DNA of 64,000 bases from Phycisphaerae bacterium (GTDB lineage Bacteria > Planctomycetota > Phycisphaerae > Phycisphaerales > UBA1924): contig JAUHXM010000002.1 in NCBI GenBank assembly GCA_030426605.1, forward strand, positions 1 to 64,000, given 5' to 3'. The notes beneath the pieces were generated by a model. That model ran no database searches and had not been told where the DNA came from. It was given only the letters and a program-made list of their open reading frames with translations. This document shows, piece by piece, positions 33,127 through 42,610 of the stretch; the stretch's first letter is position 1, and each line of letters begins with the position of its first letter. A program made the position numbers and the translations under genes.

Positions 33127-35481
33127 TTACGCCAAATGGTTCAATCGGCGTCCGATCCACTCCATCGTCAGCAGCACCAGCAACAACACCAGCACCACCG
33201 GGCGGTCCCACAGCGTCGCCCGCTCCGGCTCGCCCCGGATCACCAGCTCTCGGTTGGGCAGGCGATCGGGCAGCGACGTGAGATCACCGAGCCCGACCAC
33301 CGCGCCGTTCGTCCGCCGGGCGAGGTCCGCGAGCAGGGCGTGGTCCGTCTCCGGGTGCCGGCGCTCGTCGTCGGGCCACGCGACGCTGACGGGCGCGGCA
33401 AGGTCGTACGCCGCCAGCAGCGGCTCGGTGATCCGCACCACGTACGACCCGGGCTCGTCGGCGCCCCACGTGCCGGCGTACCGCGCCCGCACGCCAGATT
33501 CGTCCGAACGCGTCAGCTGCACCCGCACGGGCGGCGCGCCCGGGCGTGTGACGTCGGCACGCACCGTCTGCGGCGCCGAATCCACCAGCTCCTGGTCCAA
33601 CAGATCCACGCGGATCTGCACCGGCGCGCCCACAAGCGCATCGTCGGGCGTCGCGCTGAGCGTCGCGTTCGCGTCCGCCTGCCCGAGGCTCGACCGCCCG
33701 AGCTGGCGGATCAGCGGCAGCCAGAACCGCTCGGGCAAATCTTCGCCGCGCCCGTACCGCCAACGCCAGATCTCGTCCGTTCCGACGTACGCCACCGCGC
33801 CCGCCCCGAATCGCATCGACAGCACCAATGGCAGCCCGGCACGCTCGGGGTCCGCCCGGCGCGCCGCGTCGGCCTCCGGGACCGCCCACGCGAGGACCTC
33901 CGCCGTGGGCTTCACACGATCACGCTCAATCCGCTGCGCCCAGCGCAGGCGCGACCACCCCGTGCTCGGGTCCGAAAGCCGCGCCGGCCACCCGCCCGCG
34001 CTGTCGTCCAGCGCGAGCAGCCCGAGGCGCTCCGCGCCGTCCGCCCGCGCGAGGACGACGGGCCCGTCCCACGCGGGCAGCCCCGCACGCCCCTGCGACA
34101 CCGCGACCGGCAGCAGGTCCGCCAGCGGCGTCCCCGCCCACGCCCCGGGCGTCGCGCCCTCGCCCGCGATCCACAACAGCCCCGCCCCGCGCTCCGCGAC
34201 GTGCTCGCGCACCTGCTCGAGCTGCTCCGTCGCGAGCAGGTCCGGGCGAACATCCCCGATCACGATGACGTCGTACTCGGACCACTCGCCCGGCGACGCG
34301 GGCACGCTGTCGATCAGCACGTCGCCCTCCTGCAGATACCGCCGGGCCGACGACAGCAGCAGGTTCGACGACGCGATGGACTCCTCGCGCAGCACCAGGT
34401 TCTTGAGGTACCGTTGCTCCCAGCGTGGGTAGCCGTCCAGGTACAGCAGCCGGAGCGGGCGATCGACGAGCTCAAGATCCACGTCCATCGCGTTGTTGTC
34501 GTCGATCAGGTCCGCCCCGCCCGGGCGCACGCGCACGCTCCACCCCGCCGAGCCCGCGTCCGCACGCCCCGAGCGCAGCGTGAGCTCCAGCGCCGAATCA
34601 CCGTCCGCCGGCGCGTCAACCGGGACCGCGTCCAGCACGGCACCGGACGCGCGGTCGATCAACTCCGCGACGGCGCCCTCGAACGCGTCCGAGCCCGACC
34701 CGCCGCGCGCTTCGAGTCGCACACGCACGGGCACCCGGTCGTCCACGAACGCGCGCGTGGGAGCGTCCACCCGCACCACCGCGAGGTCCGACGCCGGCTC
34801 GTCCGACCCGACGGGCACGGTGAACACGGGCACGCGGTCGCCAACCAACCGGCGCACCGTGGTGCGTTCCGGCGTGTCGATCGAGCGCCCGTCGCTGATC
34901 ACCACGACGCCCGAGAGCGGCGCGCCCGCGGCCTGGCGGATCGCGTCCTCCAGTGCCGCGCCGATCGCGGTCCGCCGGCCCTCGGCGGCACCGAGATCCG
35001 CCGGGACACCGCCCTCGCCCACGCCCCGCGCACGTCCGTCGAAGGCGTGCCAGATCACGCGTTTGTCCGCCGCCAGCGAATCCCATGACGCGGCGCTCGC
35101 GTCGAGCGCGTCGAGCACCGCCCGGTCGCGAGTCACCGGCGCGCCGGCCTCGCCCGCGTCGGGCAGCGTCATCGACGCCGACCGGTCCACCAGCACGATC
35201 ACGGCATCCTGCTGCGATGACACCCGCTCACGCTCCAGCCGGGGACCGCAGAGAAGCACGACGATCAACACCAACGCGAGCGCGCGGAGCACACCCAGCG
35301 CCGCGCGCGACCGGCGCGATCCGGTGAGCCCGCGGTAGCTCCACAGCGCCACAACACCCGCGCCCGCCGCGACGAGCGCCCACGCCCACGCCGCCAGCGG
35401 GCGCTCCCACCCGAACGCCGACCCGGGCGAGCCGAACCCGAGCCCGTCGAGCCCGAACACCGTGTTCAGCAGCTCGTTCAC
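33127..35481 (-). CDS. membrane VWA-domain protein (BatB/GATase-like)
   Basis: 784 residues from the GTG at 35481, which overlaps the preceding TGA by 4 nt. Two N-terminal membrane helices (~22-42, ~55-75), then a VWA domain with MIDAS DRSAS (IVLVDRSASM), a beta-sandwich region, and a class I glutamine-amidotransferase-like segment (LRLLYLDGYPRWEQRYLKN ... YDVIVIGDV). A final helix (VVLVLLLVLLTMEW) anchors the C-terminus. This is the typical large VWA protein of planctomycete Bat operons. Metal-dependent protein binding is likely. Confidence 0.82.
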   Translation of the reverse strand: MNELLNTVFGLDGLGFGSPGSAFGWERPLAAWAWALVAAGAGVVALWSYRGLTGSRRSRAALGVLRALALVLIVVLLCGPRLERERVSSQQDAVIVLVDRSASMTLPDAGEAGAPVTRDRAVLDALDASAASWDSLAADKRVIWHAFDGRARGVGEGGVPADLGAAEGRRTAIGAALEDAIRQAAGAPLSGVVVISDGRSIDTPERTTVRRLVGDRVPVFTVPVGSDEPASDLAVVRVDAPTRAFVDDRVPVRVRLEARGGSGSDAFEGAVAELIDRASGAVLDAVPVDAPADGDSALELTLRSGRADAGSAGWSVRVRPGGADLIDDNNAMDVDLELVDRPLRLLYLDGYPRWEQRYLKNLVLREESIASSNLLLSSARRYLQEGDVLIDSVPASPGEWSEYDVIVIGDVRPDLLATEQLEQVREHVAERGAGLLWIAGEGATPGAWAGTPLADLLPVAVSQGRAGLPAWDGPVVLARADGAERLGLLALDDSAGGWPARLSDPSTGWSRLRWAQRIERDRVKPTAEVLAWAVPEADAARRADPERAGLPLVLSMRFGAGAVAYVGTDEIWRWRYGRGEDLPERFWLPLIRQLGRSSLGQADANATLSATPDDALVGAPVQIRVDLLDQELVDSAPQTVRADVTRPGAPPVRVQLTRSDESGVRARYAGTWGADEPGSYVVRITEPLLAAYDLAAPVSVAWPDDERRHPETDHALLADLARRTNGAVVGLGDLTSLPDRLPNRELVIRGEPERATLWDRPVVLVLLLVLLTMEWIGRRLNHLA

Positions 35482-37658
35482 GCGCCCGCTCCGATCCGCT
35501 CGGCGTGGCTCGACCGCCGCCCGATCACGCACTCGACCAACGCCAACACGAGCGCCCCGACCAACGCGATCCACGCGATCGGCGATCCCGGCGCGCTGTC
35601 GCTCATGCTCTGAGCCAGCGACCGCTCAGCATCGCCCGAGTCGTCGCCCCGCTCGACCCAGCGGACCCCGGCGTCGGGCGTCAACACGCCCAGCCATTCT
35701 TCGAGCTCGCCGCGGGTCATCGCGGACGTGTCGGACGCGCCCTCCGGCGCGTTCACCACGACCATCCCGCGCGGCGACCCGCCCTCGTCCACTCCGACCC
35801 ACGCGCCCGTCGTCCGGATCGCGTCCGCCGTCCGCTCGCCCGACACGCCCAGCGACCCCGCACGCGAGACGCCGAACGCCGGCGACAGCTCGACCGCCCC
35901 GCCCGGCGCGGGGGCCGCTGCGCCGGCGACCGACTCCCACCCGGACCGCACCGTGCCCACGCCCTGCCGCACGATCTCGTGCACCAGCGGCACGAACAGC
36001 GGGCGCGTCGGCAGGTTCGTCCACGCCGGGTCGAGCGCCGCCGTCAGCAGCACGACCGCCCCGCGCGCCCCCTCCGGCGTGCCCGACAGGAGCAGCGCCG
36101 ACCCATCGGTCAAAGACAGCTCGATCCCGGTCGCGCGCTCGCCGGGTGTCGTCGAGGTCACCTCCACCGAACGCGTCACCCGCACCGGCGGCGCGAGGTA
36201 CTCGAGCTCCGTCTCGATCAATCCCAGAAGCGCCGAGCCCGGCTCGGGCGCGTTTGCGATACCCGTGTCGGTCTCCGCCGAATCGCTCCGCACCATCCAG
36301 GGCATCGCCAACTCGTCGCGCACGGCGTCCGCCCACGCGCTCCCGCTCGGCGTCGCGGGGGGTGTGATCATCAGCAGCCCGCCCGACCCGACGAACCCGC
36401 GCAGTGCCCGCCACCCGGTCGGCGCGACGGCGTTGGGTTCGAGGACGACCGCCGCGTCCACGCGCGCCAGCCGGGCGATATCCACGCGGGCCGGGTCGAT
36501 GACGCTGACCTCGAACGCGCCCGCCTCGTCATCCGCCGGCGCGAGGGCCGCCCGCAGCCAGTCCGTGGGCGTGAAGCTCTGCACCCCGATCGCGCCGTCG
36601 CGGGCCCGCGCGATGATGCCCACACGCACCGATCGACGCGACTCGATGATCGACCGGCGCACCCCATCCGCGGGCAGCGCGTCGTCCGCGATCGTCGCGA
36701 CGAGCACCCGTTGCCCGGGCGGCGCGTCGTCGTCGAGCACGATCGGGATCGAGACCGTCCGCTCGCGCTCGCCGGGCGAGAACGTGATCGCCGACGACCC
36801 GAGCACACGCCCGGTCGCCTCGTCGGCAACCTGCACGCTGGATTGCACCGTGCCGAGGTCGGGCCCCGAACGTGCAAGCTGCGCGGTCGCGAGGCGCCCG
36901 CCGGGCTCGTCGCCCGTCAGCACCCTCCGCGCGGGGGTGAGCGACGCGATCGCGACGTTCGCGCGCCCGTCCGCGGGCGCGGGCAGCGTCAGGCGGATGT
37001 CACGCTCGCGGTCGATCGCCGCGAGATCCGCGCGCGTCCCCGCGACGCCCGCGTGCAAGCCCGACGCGACGAGCACGTATGCCTCCGCGTCGGGCTCTCC
37101 GGCGAGCACCGCCCGCGCGAGCGATGCCGCGCCCGCGAGGTCCGCCGCACCGTCGGTGGGCTGGGTCGATTCGATCGCGCGGGCGACCGCCGCGAGGTCC
37201 GCGCTGGGCGTCGCGATGACGGCACGCGCGGGCGCGCCGAGGGTGATCAGCGCCGCCTTGTCGCCCCGGGCGGCGTCCAATTGCTCGACCGCCCGCGACG
37301 CGAGCTCGATCGAACGCGAAAGCTCGGTCGCGCCCGAGTCGTCCGTCACGCGCGCCGTCAGCGAGTCGTCCAGCAGCACCACCAACACCCGAGGCGGGCC
37401 CGACCCCGCCCGCGCCGCGCCCAGCAACGGGTGCGCGATCGCGCCCGCGAGCAACGCGATGAGCAGACACCGCGCCGCGAGCAGGATGAGCTGCTCGAGC
37501 GCGAGCCGCCGCCGACGCTTGCGGTACGCCTCCATCAGGAACCGCATCGCGGCCCACGGGATCGGCCTGCGCCGCCGGCGCATGAAGAAATGGATCAGGA
37601 TCGGGATCGCCACCGCGAGCAGCCCGGCACCCAGGATGGCGGGGTGGAGGAAGGTCAT
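35478..37658 (-). CDS. BatA-N-domain membrane protein with VWA-like domain
   Basis: 726 residues. The N-terminus is a BatA domain: FLHPAILGAGLLAVAIPILIH, FFMRRRRRPIPWAAMRFL, then LALEQLILLAARCLLIALL as second helix. A VWA-like domain starts at VLVVLLDDSLTARV (~95) with a DxSxT-type MIDAS. Long beta-rich domains and a C-terminal helix (WIALVGALVLALVE) follow. It lies between the DUF58 and VWA genes, as in the aerotolerance (bat) operons of Bacteroidetes. Function in planctomycetes is not established. Confidence 0.85.
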   Translation of the reverse strand: MTFLHPAILGAGLLAVAIPILIHFFMRRRRRPIPWAAMRFLMEAYRKRRRRLALEQLILLAARCLLIALLAGAIAHPLLGAARAGSGPPRVLVVLLDDSLTARVTDDSGATELSRSIELASRAVEQLDAARGDKAALITLGAPARAVIATPSADLAAVARAIESTQPTDGAADLAGAASLARAVLAGEPDAEAYVLVASGLHAGVAGTRADLAAIDRERDIRLTLPAPADGRANVAIASLTPARRVLTGDEPGGRLATAQLARSGPDLGTVQSSVQVADEATGRVLGSSAITFSPGERERTVSIPIVLDDDAPPGQRVLVATIADDALPADGVRRSIIESRRSVRVGIIARARDGAIGVQSFTPTDWLRAALAPADDEAGAFEVSVIDPARVDIARLARVDAAVVLEPNAVAPTGWRALRGFVGSGGLLMITPPATPSGSAWADAVRDELAMPWMVRSDSAETDTGIANAPEPGSALLGLIETELEYLAPPVRVTRSVEVTSTTPGERATGIELSLTDGSALLLSGTPEGARGAVVLLTAALDPAWTNLPTRPLFVPLVHEIVRQGVGTVRSGWESVAGAAAPAPGGAVELSPAFGVSRAGSLGVSGERTADAIRTTGAWVGVDEGGSPRGMVVVNAPEGASDTSAMTRGELEEWLGVLTPDAGVRWVERGDDSGDAERSLAQSMSDSAPGSPIAWIALVGALVLALVECVIGRRSSHAERIGAGA

Positions 37659-37664
37659 GAAGAA

Positions 37665-37752
37665 GGCACCAGGAACTGGGCATCAGGCATCAGAAAAACA
37701 GGCAACAGACAGCGCACGCTGCACTGGTGCCTGATGCCCGATGCCTGGTGCC
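37665..37752. repeat. GGCATCAG-type repeat hairpin inside the Bat-like operon
   Basis: GGCACCAG (37665-37672) pairs with CTGGTGCC (37745-37752) and GGGCATCAG (37678-37686) with CTGATGCCC (37731-37739); the GCATCAG unit is also directly repeated. It fills the only sizeable gap between DUF58 and the BatA-like gene, and could attenuate or process the mRNA. Confidence 0.7.
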
Positions 37753-37755
37753 TCA

Positions 37756-38835
37756 TCATCCGTGCTTGCTCCGCTTCATCAGCGCGTTCCGCTTCGCGAC
37801 GAACGACGCCAGCGGCGGGCCCAGCCAATCGTGCGTGTCCACCACCTGATAATCAAACCCGAAGCTGCGGCAGAGGCGCGCCAATTCCTGGTTGTGGTGC
37901 CCGATCGCGTCGAGATAGTCCTGCCGGATCGCCCGTGGGTCGAGGCGCAGGGTCGGCTCACCCTCGAAGCCCTCGAACGGCGCCCGGTCCATGAAATCGA
38001 ACGTGACCTCGGCCTTGTCCAGCGTCTGGAACAGGATCAGGTCGTGCCCCCGGTGCTTCGTGCGCGCCAACGCTGACTTGATGTCGTCCAGATCATCGAA
38101 GCAGTCCGAGACCAGCGCGAAGAGGCAGCGGTTGCTCACCTTGCCCAGCGTCTGGTCGAACACACGAGCCATCGACGTTTGTTGATCGACGGGGTGGACG
38201 GACAGCACATCCACGATCTGGCGCCACGTGCCGCGGGTGGACGAGCGGTTCACGATCGACCGGATCTGCTCGGCGAACACGACCATGCCGACGCGGTCGC
38301 CCTGGCGCAGGGTGATGAACCCGAGCGCCGCGGCGAGCGCCGTCGCGTGGTCATACTTCGTCCAGTTCGTCCGCCCGCCGGGCGAGGCCTTGTCTCCCGT
38401 GCCCGAGGCGTCCGCAAAGTCGCGCGAGCCGTAGTCCATCGACCCGGACGAATCGACGAGCACGACGACGTCCAGGTTGGTCTCCTGCTGGTGCTGCTTG
38501 ATCTGGAGGCGGTCGGTGCGGCCGTAGACCTTCCAGTCGAGGTGGCGCGGGTCGTCGCCGGGCACGTACGGGCGGTGCTGGGCGAACTCGATGGAGACGC
38601 CCGAGTACGGCGAGCGGTGCTGACCCGCCGTGACGCCCTCGACGATCATCTTGGCGCGCAGGTCGAACGCGCCGAGGCGGGCGAGGGTGCGGGGGTGCAG
38701 ATAGACGGTGGGATCGACGACCGGGCGTTCGCCCGAGGAGGCGGTCACCGCGGGCCAGTTGGGGTCGCGGACCGTCCCGCCGCCGGTGGGCGCGCTCGGA
38801 CCGCTGTCGGGATGGGGGCCCTCCGTGGTCGCCAT
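37756..38835 (-). CDS. DUF58 protein, first gene of the Bat-like operon
   Basis: 359 residues. DUF58 signatures: SIEFAQHRPYVPGDDPRHLDW followed by KVYGRTDRLQIKQ, then a VWA-like core with VVVLVDSSGSMDYGS (intact MIDAS) and VSDCFDDLDDIKSAL. In most genomes DUF58 follows a MoxR AAA ATPase that acts as its chaperone; here the upstream neighbour is a divergent pseudopilin gene and no MoxR is present. The start ATG at 38835 is kept, as the N-terminal ~35 residues are low complexity but carry no better start. Confidence 0.88.
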   Translation of the reverse strand: MATTEGPHPDSGPSAPTGGGTVRDPNWPAVTASSGERPVVDPTVYLHPRTLARLGAFDLRAKMIVEGVTAGQHRSPYSGVSIEFAQHRPYVPGDDPRHLDWKVYGRTDRLQIKQHQQETNLDVVVLVDSSGSMDYGSRDFADASGTGDKASPGGRTNWTKYDHATALAAALGFITLRQGDRVGMVVFAEQIRSIVNRSSTRGTWRQIVDVLSVHPVDQQTSMARVFDQTLGKVSNRCLFALVSDCFDDLDDIKSALARTKHRGHDLILFQTLDKAEVTFDFMDRAPFEGFEGEPTLRLDPRAIRQDYLDAIGHHNQELARLCRSFGFDYQVVDTHDWLGPPLASFVAKRNALMKRSKHG

Positions 38836-38957
38836 CGGAGTGGATGGTACCGGGACGGCGGTCAGCGGCTTCGGGGCGTGGTTTTTGATTTAAATGCGAT
38901 TGACTTCGCAACAGCAGATGGCGATACTGCGAACGCATTTGCAGGAGATCGCCCCAG

Positions 38958-39884
<927 letters not shown>

Positions 39885-39895
39885 AGGGAGCACGG

Positions 39896-40696
39896 ATGCC
39901 ACGCGCCGCCACAGTCCTCGCCGCGATCGTCGTCACCTCGACGCCCGCGCTCGCCCAGCACGACGCGGATTATCTGGTGCGGATCAACGATTCGGCGCTC
40001 GAGCTTGGCTCCACGGTGCCGGGCGACGACCCGGTGTACCCGTTCCCTCTCAAGGTCGCGGAGTTCGGATCCGAGGGGTTCGCGAACTTCACGAACGACC
40101 CGGGCGTCGATTCCGAGCCCGGCGCGCTCATCCCGGGCATGGGCATCGGGTTCGACATCACCGCCGCTCTGCGCGAGTGGGACGGCGACGACTTTGACAC
40201 CATCTCCGACGACACCGTCTCGGTCCGCGACGGCGGCGTCATCGTCGCGACCACGCCCGCGTCGGATCAGGCCGTGCCCGGCGATGTCTTCGGGACCGCG
40301 AACAGCGACGCCGGCGCGGTCTTCCACCACCACGTTCAGTTCTTCCTGAACTTCCCCGACACCACCACCGTGGACGGCGTCTGGCTCTTCCGGTGGAGCC
40401 TCTGGACCGACGAGCCCGGCATCGCGCCCACGGGCGACGCATACGTTGTGTTCGCGCAGGGCACGGGTGTCGCGCAGGTCGACGACGCGATCGCGTGGGT
40501 CGAAGACAACCTGCTGACGCCCGCGTGCGTCGCGGACTGCGACGGTTCGGGCGCGCTGAATCTGGATGACATCGACTGCTTCGTCGCCGGGTTCCTCGCG
40601 GCGGACATGGGCGTCGCGGACTGCGACGGCTCGGGCGCGCTGAACTTGGACGACATCGACTGCTTCGTGCAGGGGTTCCTTGCAGGGTGCCCCTGA
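39896..40696 (+). CDS. secreted protein with dockerin-like C-terminal module, paralogue of 40729
   Basis: 266 residues. The ATG at 39896 is chosen over the GTG at 39881 because AAGGGAGC precedes it. Signal peptide cleaved near ALAQ (~21). The body aligns with the next gene (FDITAALREWDG vs FTIEAALRYWDG; DDAIAWVEDNL vs EEAIEWVEANL). The C-terminus has two calcium-loop repeats of the form ADCDGSGALNLDDIDCFV and ends GCP, while the paralogue ends in a PEP-CTERM-like tail. Function unknown; surface attachment is likely. Confidence 0.82.
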   Translation: MPRAATVLAAIVVTSTPALAQHDADYLVRINDSALELGSTVPGDDPVYPFPLKVAEFGSEGFANFTNDPGVDSEPGALIPGMGIGFDITAALREWDGDDFDTISDDTVSVRDGGVIVATTPASDQAVPGDVFGTANSDAGAVFHHHVQFFLNFPDTTTVDGVWLFRWSLWTDEPGIAPTGDAYVVFAQGTGVAQVDDAIAWVEDNLLTPACVADCDGSGALNLDDIDCFVAGFLAADMGVADCDGSGALNLDDIDCFVQGFLAGCP

Positions 40697-40728
40697 TTGG
40701 TGAAACGCAATCTCGGGAGGAGAACGCT

Positions 40729-41403
40729 ATGAAGATGGGATTGACATGGGCCGCGGCGATCGCGCTGGCGGCGGGGACGGCAACCGCCCACGAGGGCGAC
40801 TACGGCCTGCTCGTGCAGGGCGGCCAGGTGATCACCGGCATCGGCGACCACGCAGCGGGCGACATCGACGACATCGGCGAGCGCGTGTTCGCCGCCGAGC
40901 TCGGCGACAACGGCACCTTCTGGGAAGCGGAAGAGCCGGGCATCTTTATCGTCGAGAACTCGCTGCCCGACAACACCACGGTGAGCTTCACCATCGAAGC
41001 CGCCCTGCGCTACTGGGACGGCACGGGCCCGGTGAACCTCTCCGTCGCGGCGAACCCGATGACCCTCGAGTTCGGGCCCAACTCCGTCACTACCCCCGCC
41101 GTGGACGGCGACGTCTCGGGCTTCGGCATCAACTACGACGCCGATCAGGTCGGCGGGTTCGACGAGCACTTCGACTTCCTGATCGACAACAGCGCCCCGA
41201 CGGGCATCTACGTCCTCCAGATGCGGTTCAGCCTCTCGGGCTTCGCGGACTCTGAGTCGACGTGGACGGTCTTCAACGCCGGGCTCGACGAGGAGTTCCA
41301 CGAGGAGGCGATCGAGTGGGTCGAGGCGAACCTCGTGCCCGCGCCGGGCGCGATGGGCCTGCTCGCCCTGGGCGGGCTCGCGGCGACCCGCCGCCGTCGC
41401 TGA
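40729..41403 (+). CDS. secreted protein with PEP-CTERM-like tail, paralogue of 39896
   Basis: 224 residues from the ATG at 40729, with GGGAGGAG upstream. Signal peptide cleaved near TAHE (~20). The body matches the preceding gene along its whole length. The C-terminus is VPAPGAMGLLALGGLAATRRRR-like: Pro-Ala-Pro-Gly, a hydrophobic stretch and four arginines, the variant PEP-CTERM signal. It is 32 nt downstream of its paralogue and followed by an intrinsic terminator, so the pair forms an operon. Confidence 0.85.
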   Translation: MKMGLTWAAAIALAAGTATAHEGDYGLLVQGGQVITGIGDHAAGDIDDIGERVFAAELGDNGTFWEAEEPGIFIVENSLPDNTTVSFTIEAALRYWDGTGPVNLSVAANPMTLEFGPNSVTTPAVDGDVSGFGINYDADQVGGFDEHFDFLIDNSAPTGIYVLQMRFSLSGFADSESTWTVFNAGLDEEFHEEAIEWVEANLVPAPGAMGLLALGGLAATRRRR

Positions 41404-41441
41404 TTCGCCTGGTTGGAGAGACACGCGAAACACGACACGGT

Positions 41442-41481
41442 CGGCGTGCTCCGGTCCCTCGGGCACGCCGGCTTTCTTTTT
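41442..41481 (+). terminator. intrinsic terminator
   Basis: CGGCGTGC / GCACGCCG, 8-bp perfect stem with a 13-nt loop, followed directly by GCTTTCTTTTT. The best Rho-independent terminator in the window; it ends the surface-protein operon. Confidence 0.9.
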
Positions 41482-41504
41482 GGATGATGATCCAATAATG
41501 AACC

Positions 41505-42584
41505 GTGACCGAGCTTTCTTCAGAGCCCAAACGGAACGCACGCCCGTTCTATCCCGCGGCGGCGACGTTGCGCGGTGCTGTGATCCTCGACTCTGAGAAG
41601 ACACCCGCAGATCTGGTGGGGCGGTTCTACCCGTGGTCGCGCGTCTGGATCCGGCGAGGGAGCAACAGCGGCTCGGCGTCCTATCTCACGTATGCATACA
41701 CCGAAGGAGGTGACCTCGAGCAATACGCAGGTTGGAGGGTTCAACTCAACTTCAAGCGAGCAGGCGAGATGAAACTCGCTTGTCGGCTGCGCACACGGGC
41801 AATCCGGCTTGCGATCGAGGACGGGTCGCTCCACATGCGCGAGCGGGTCCGGGATGAGTTCGTCGCGTGGCTTATCGTTGTCTTCGTGATGCTTGGGCTC
41901 TTCGTCTCAGCAGCCGTGGCGATTCTGGTTCGCATTGGATCATCGACATCCGGGCCGATGCCGAGCGGTTGGATGCCGTGGTGGGGGTATGTCACCTTCG
42001 CGGTCTTCGGGATCGTCGTCTTGGTCTACACCGGTCTTGGTCTGTGGGGGCTTTGGAGCATGCGCCCTGTACGCCCCCGTGTGGAATCAGTCGAGGTCAC
42101 GATCTCCGAGGTTGTGCTCCACCGCCTACCGCCGCACGCCCCGCTCATCGGTCGGTGGTCCGAATTGCGGAAGGTGAAGCGGGGCGCCAGCCCGACGCTG
42201 CTCTTTGATCGGGGGCATCGGGTGCGGGTGCCTCGGCTCGAGCTCCTGGCGGAGCCGGTCAAGCTGATGGCGTCGGTACAGCTGTGTTCAGTCGGGGGCC
42301 CGCTCCGACCACGCCGGACCGTGGTCTGGCGAGAGCAACTTCGACTGGCGTGGGTGATCGGGCGGACCAGTCTCCCTGTTGGATGCCTGTGCGCACTGTT
42401 CGTGCTCGCGATCCCACCGCAGGCGGGGCTGCCCGGGACGCGGCTCGCGTGGTCGATGATCATGTTCAGCTCATTGTTGCCCGGCGGGCTGCTCATGATG
42501 GCGATGTACCACAGGTTGGCTGACCCCTTCTTCGATCGTTGGATGCGACGCGAGCGCCGGCGGCAGGGGCGGCGCGCCTCGTGA
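41505..42584 (+). CDS. hypothetical membrane protein, four helices
   Basis: 359 residues from the GTG at 41505. An N-terminal soluble part resembles DUF3592-like proteins (SYLTYAYTEGG...). Membrane helices are at ~120-142, ~163-183, ~280-300 and ~315-335, arranged as two pairs around a soluble loop. Codon use is slightly less GC-biased than its neighbours. No motif identifies a function. It is not in an obvious operon: a terminator lies upstream and pfk follows after 25 nt. Confidence 0.7.
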   Translation: MTELSSEPKRNARPFYPAAATLRGAVILDSEKTPADLVGRFYPWSRVWIRRGSNSGSASYLTYAYTEGGDLEQYAGWRVQLNFKRAGEMKLACRLRTRAIRLAIEDGSLHMRERVRDEFVAWLIVVFVMLGLFVSAAVAILVRIGSSTSGPMPSGWMPWWGYVTFAVFGIVVLVYTGLGLWGLWSMRPVRPRVESVEVTISEVVLHRLPPHAPLIGRWSELRKVKRGASPTLLFDRGHRVRVPRLELLAEPVKLMASVQLCSVGGPLRPRRTVVWREQLRLAWVIGRTSLPVGCLCALFVLAIPPQAGLPGTRLAWSMIMFSSLLPGGLLMMAMYHRLADPFFDRWMRRERRRQGRRAS

Positions 42585-42596
42585 CCACCAGCCCGG

Positions 42597-42610
42597 TACG
42601 CTCTGCCCCA
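42597..42610 (+). promoter_or_regulatory. -10-like hexamer 7 nt before pfk start
   Basis: TACGCT at 42597-42602, then CTGCCCC and ATG. No Shine-Dalgarno is visible, so a leaderless transcript is possible. Confidence 0.4.

Noticed and set aside
35505-37994. 829-aa plus-strand ORF opposite the BatA-like gene
   Set aside because: Extreme Arg/Pro composition with no signal or domain; the minus-strand gene has clear TM and VWA segments.
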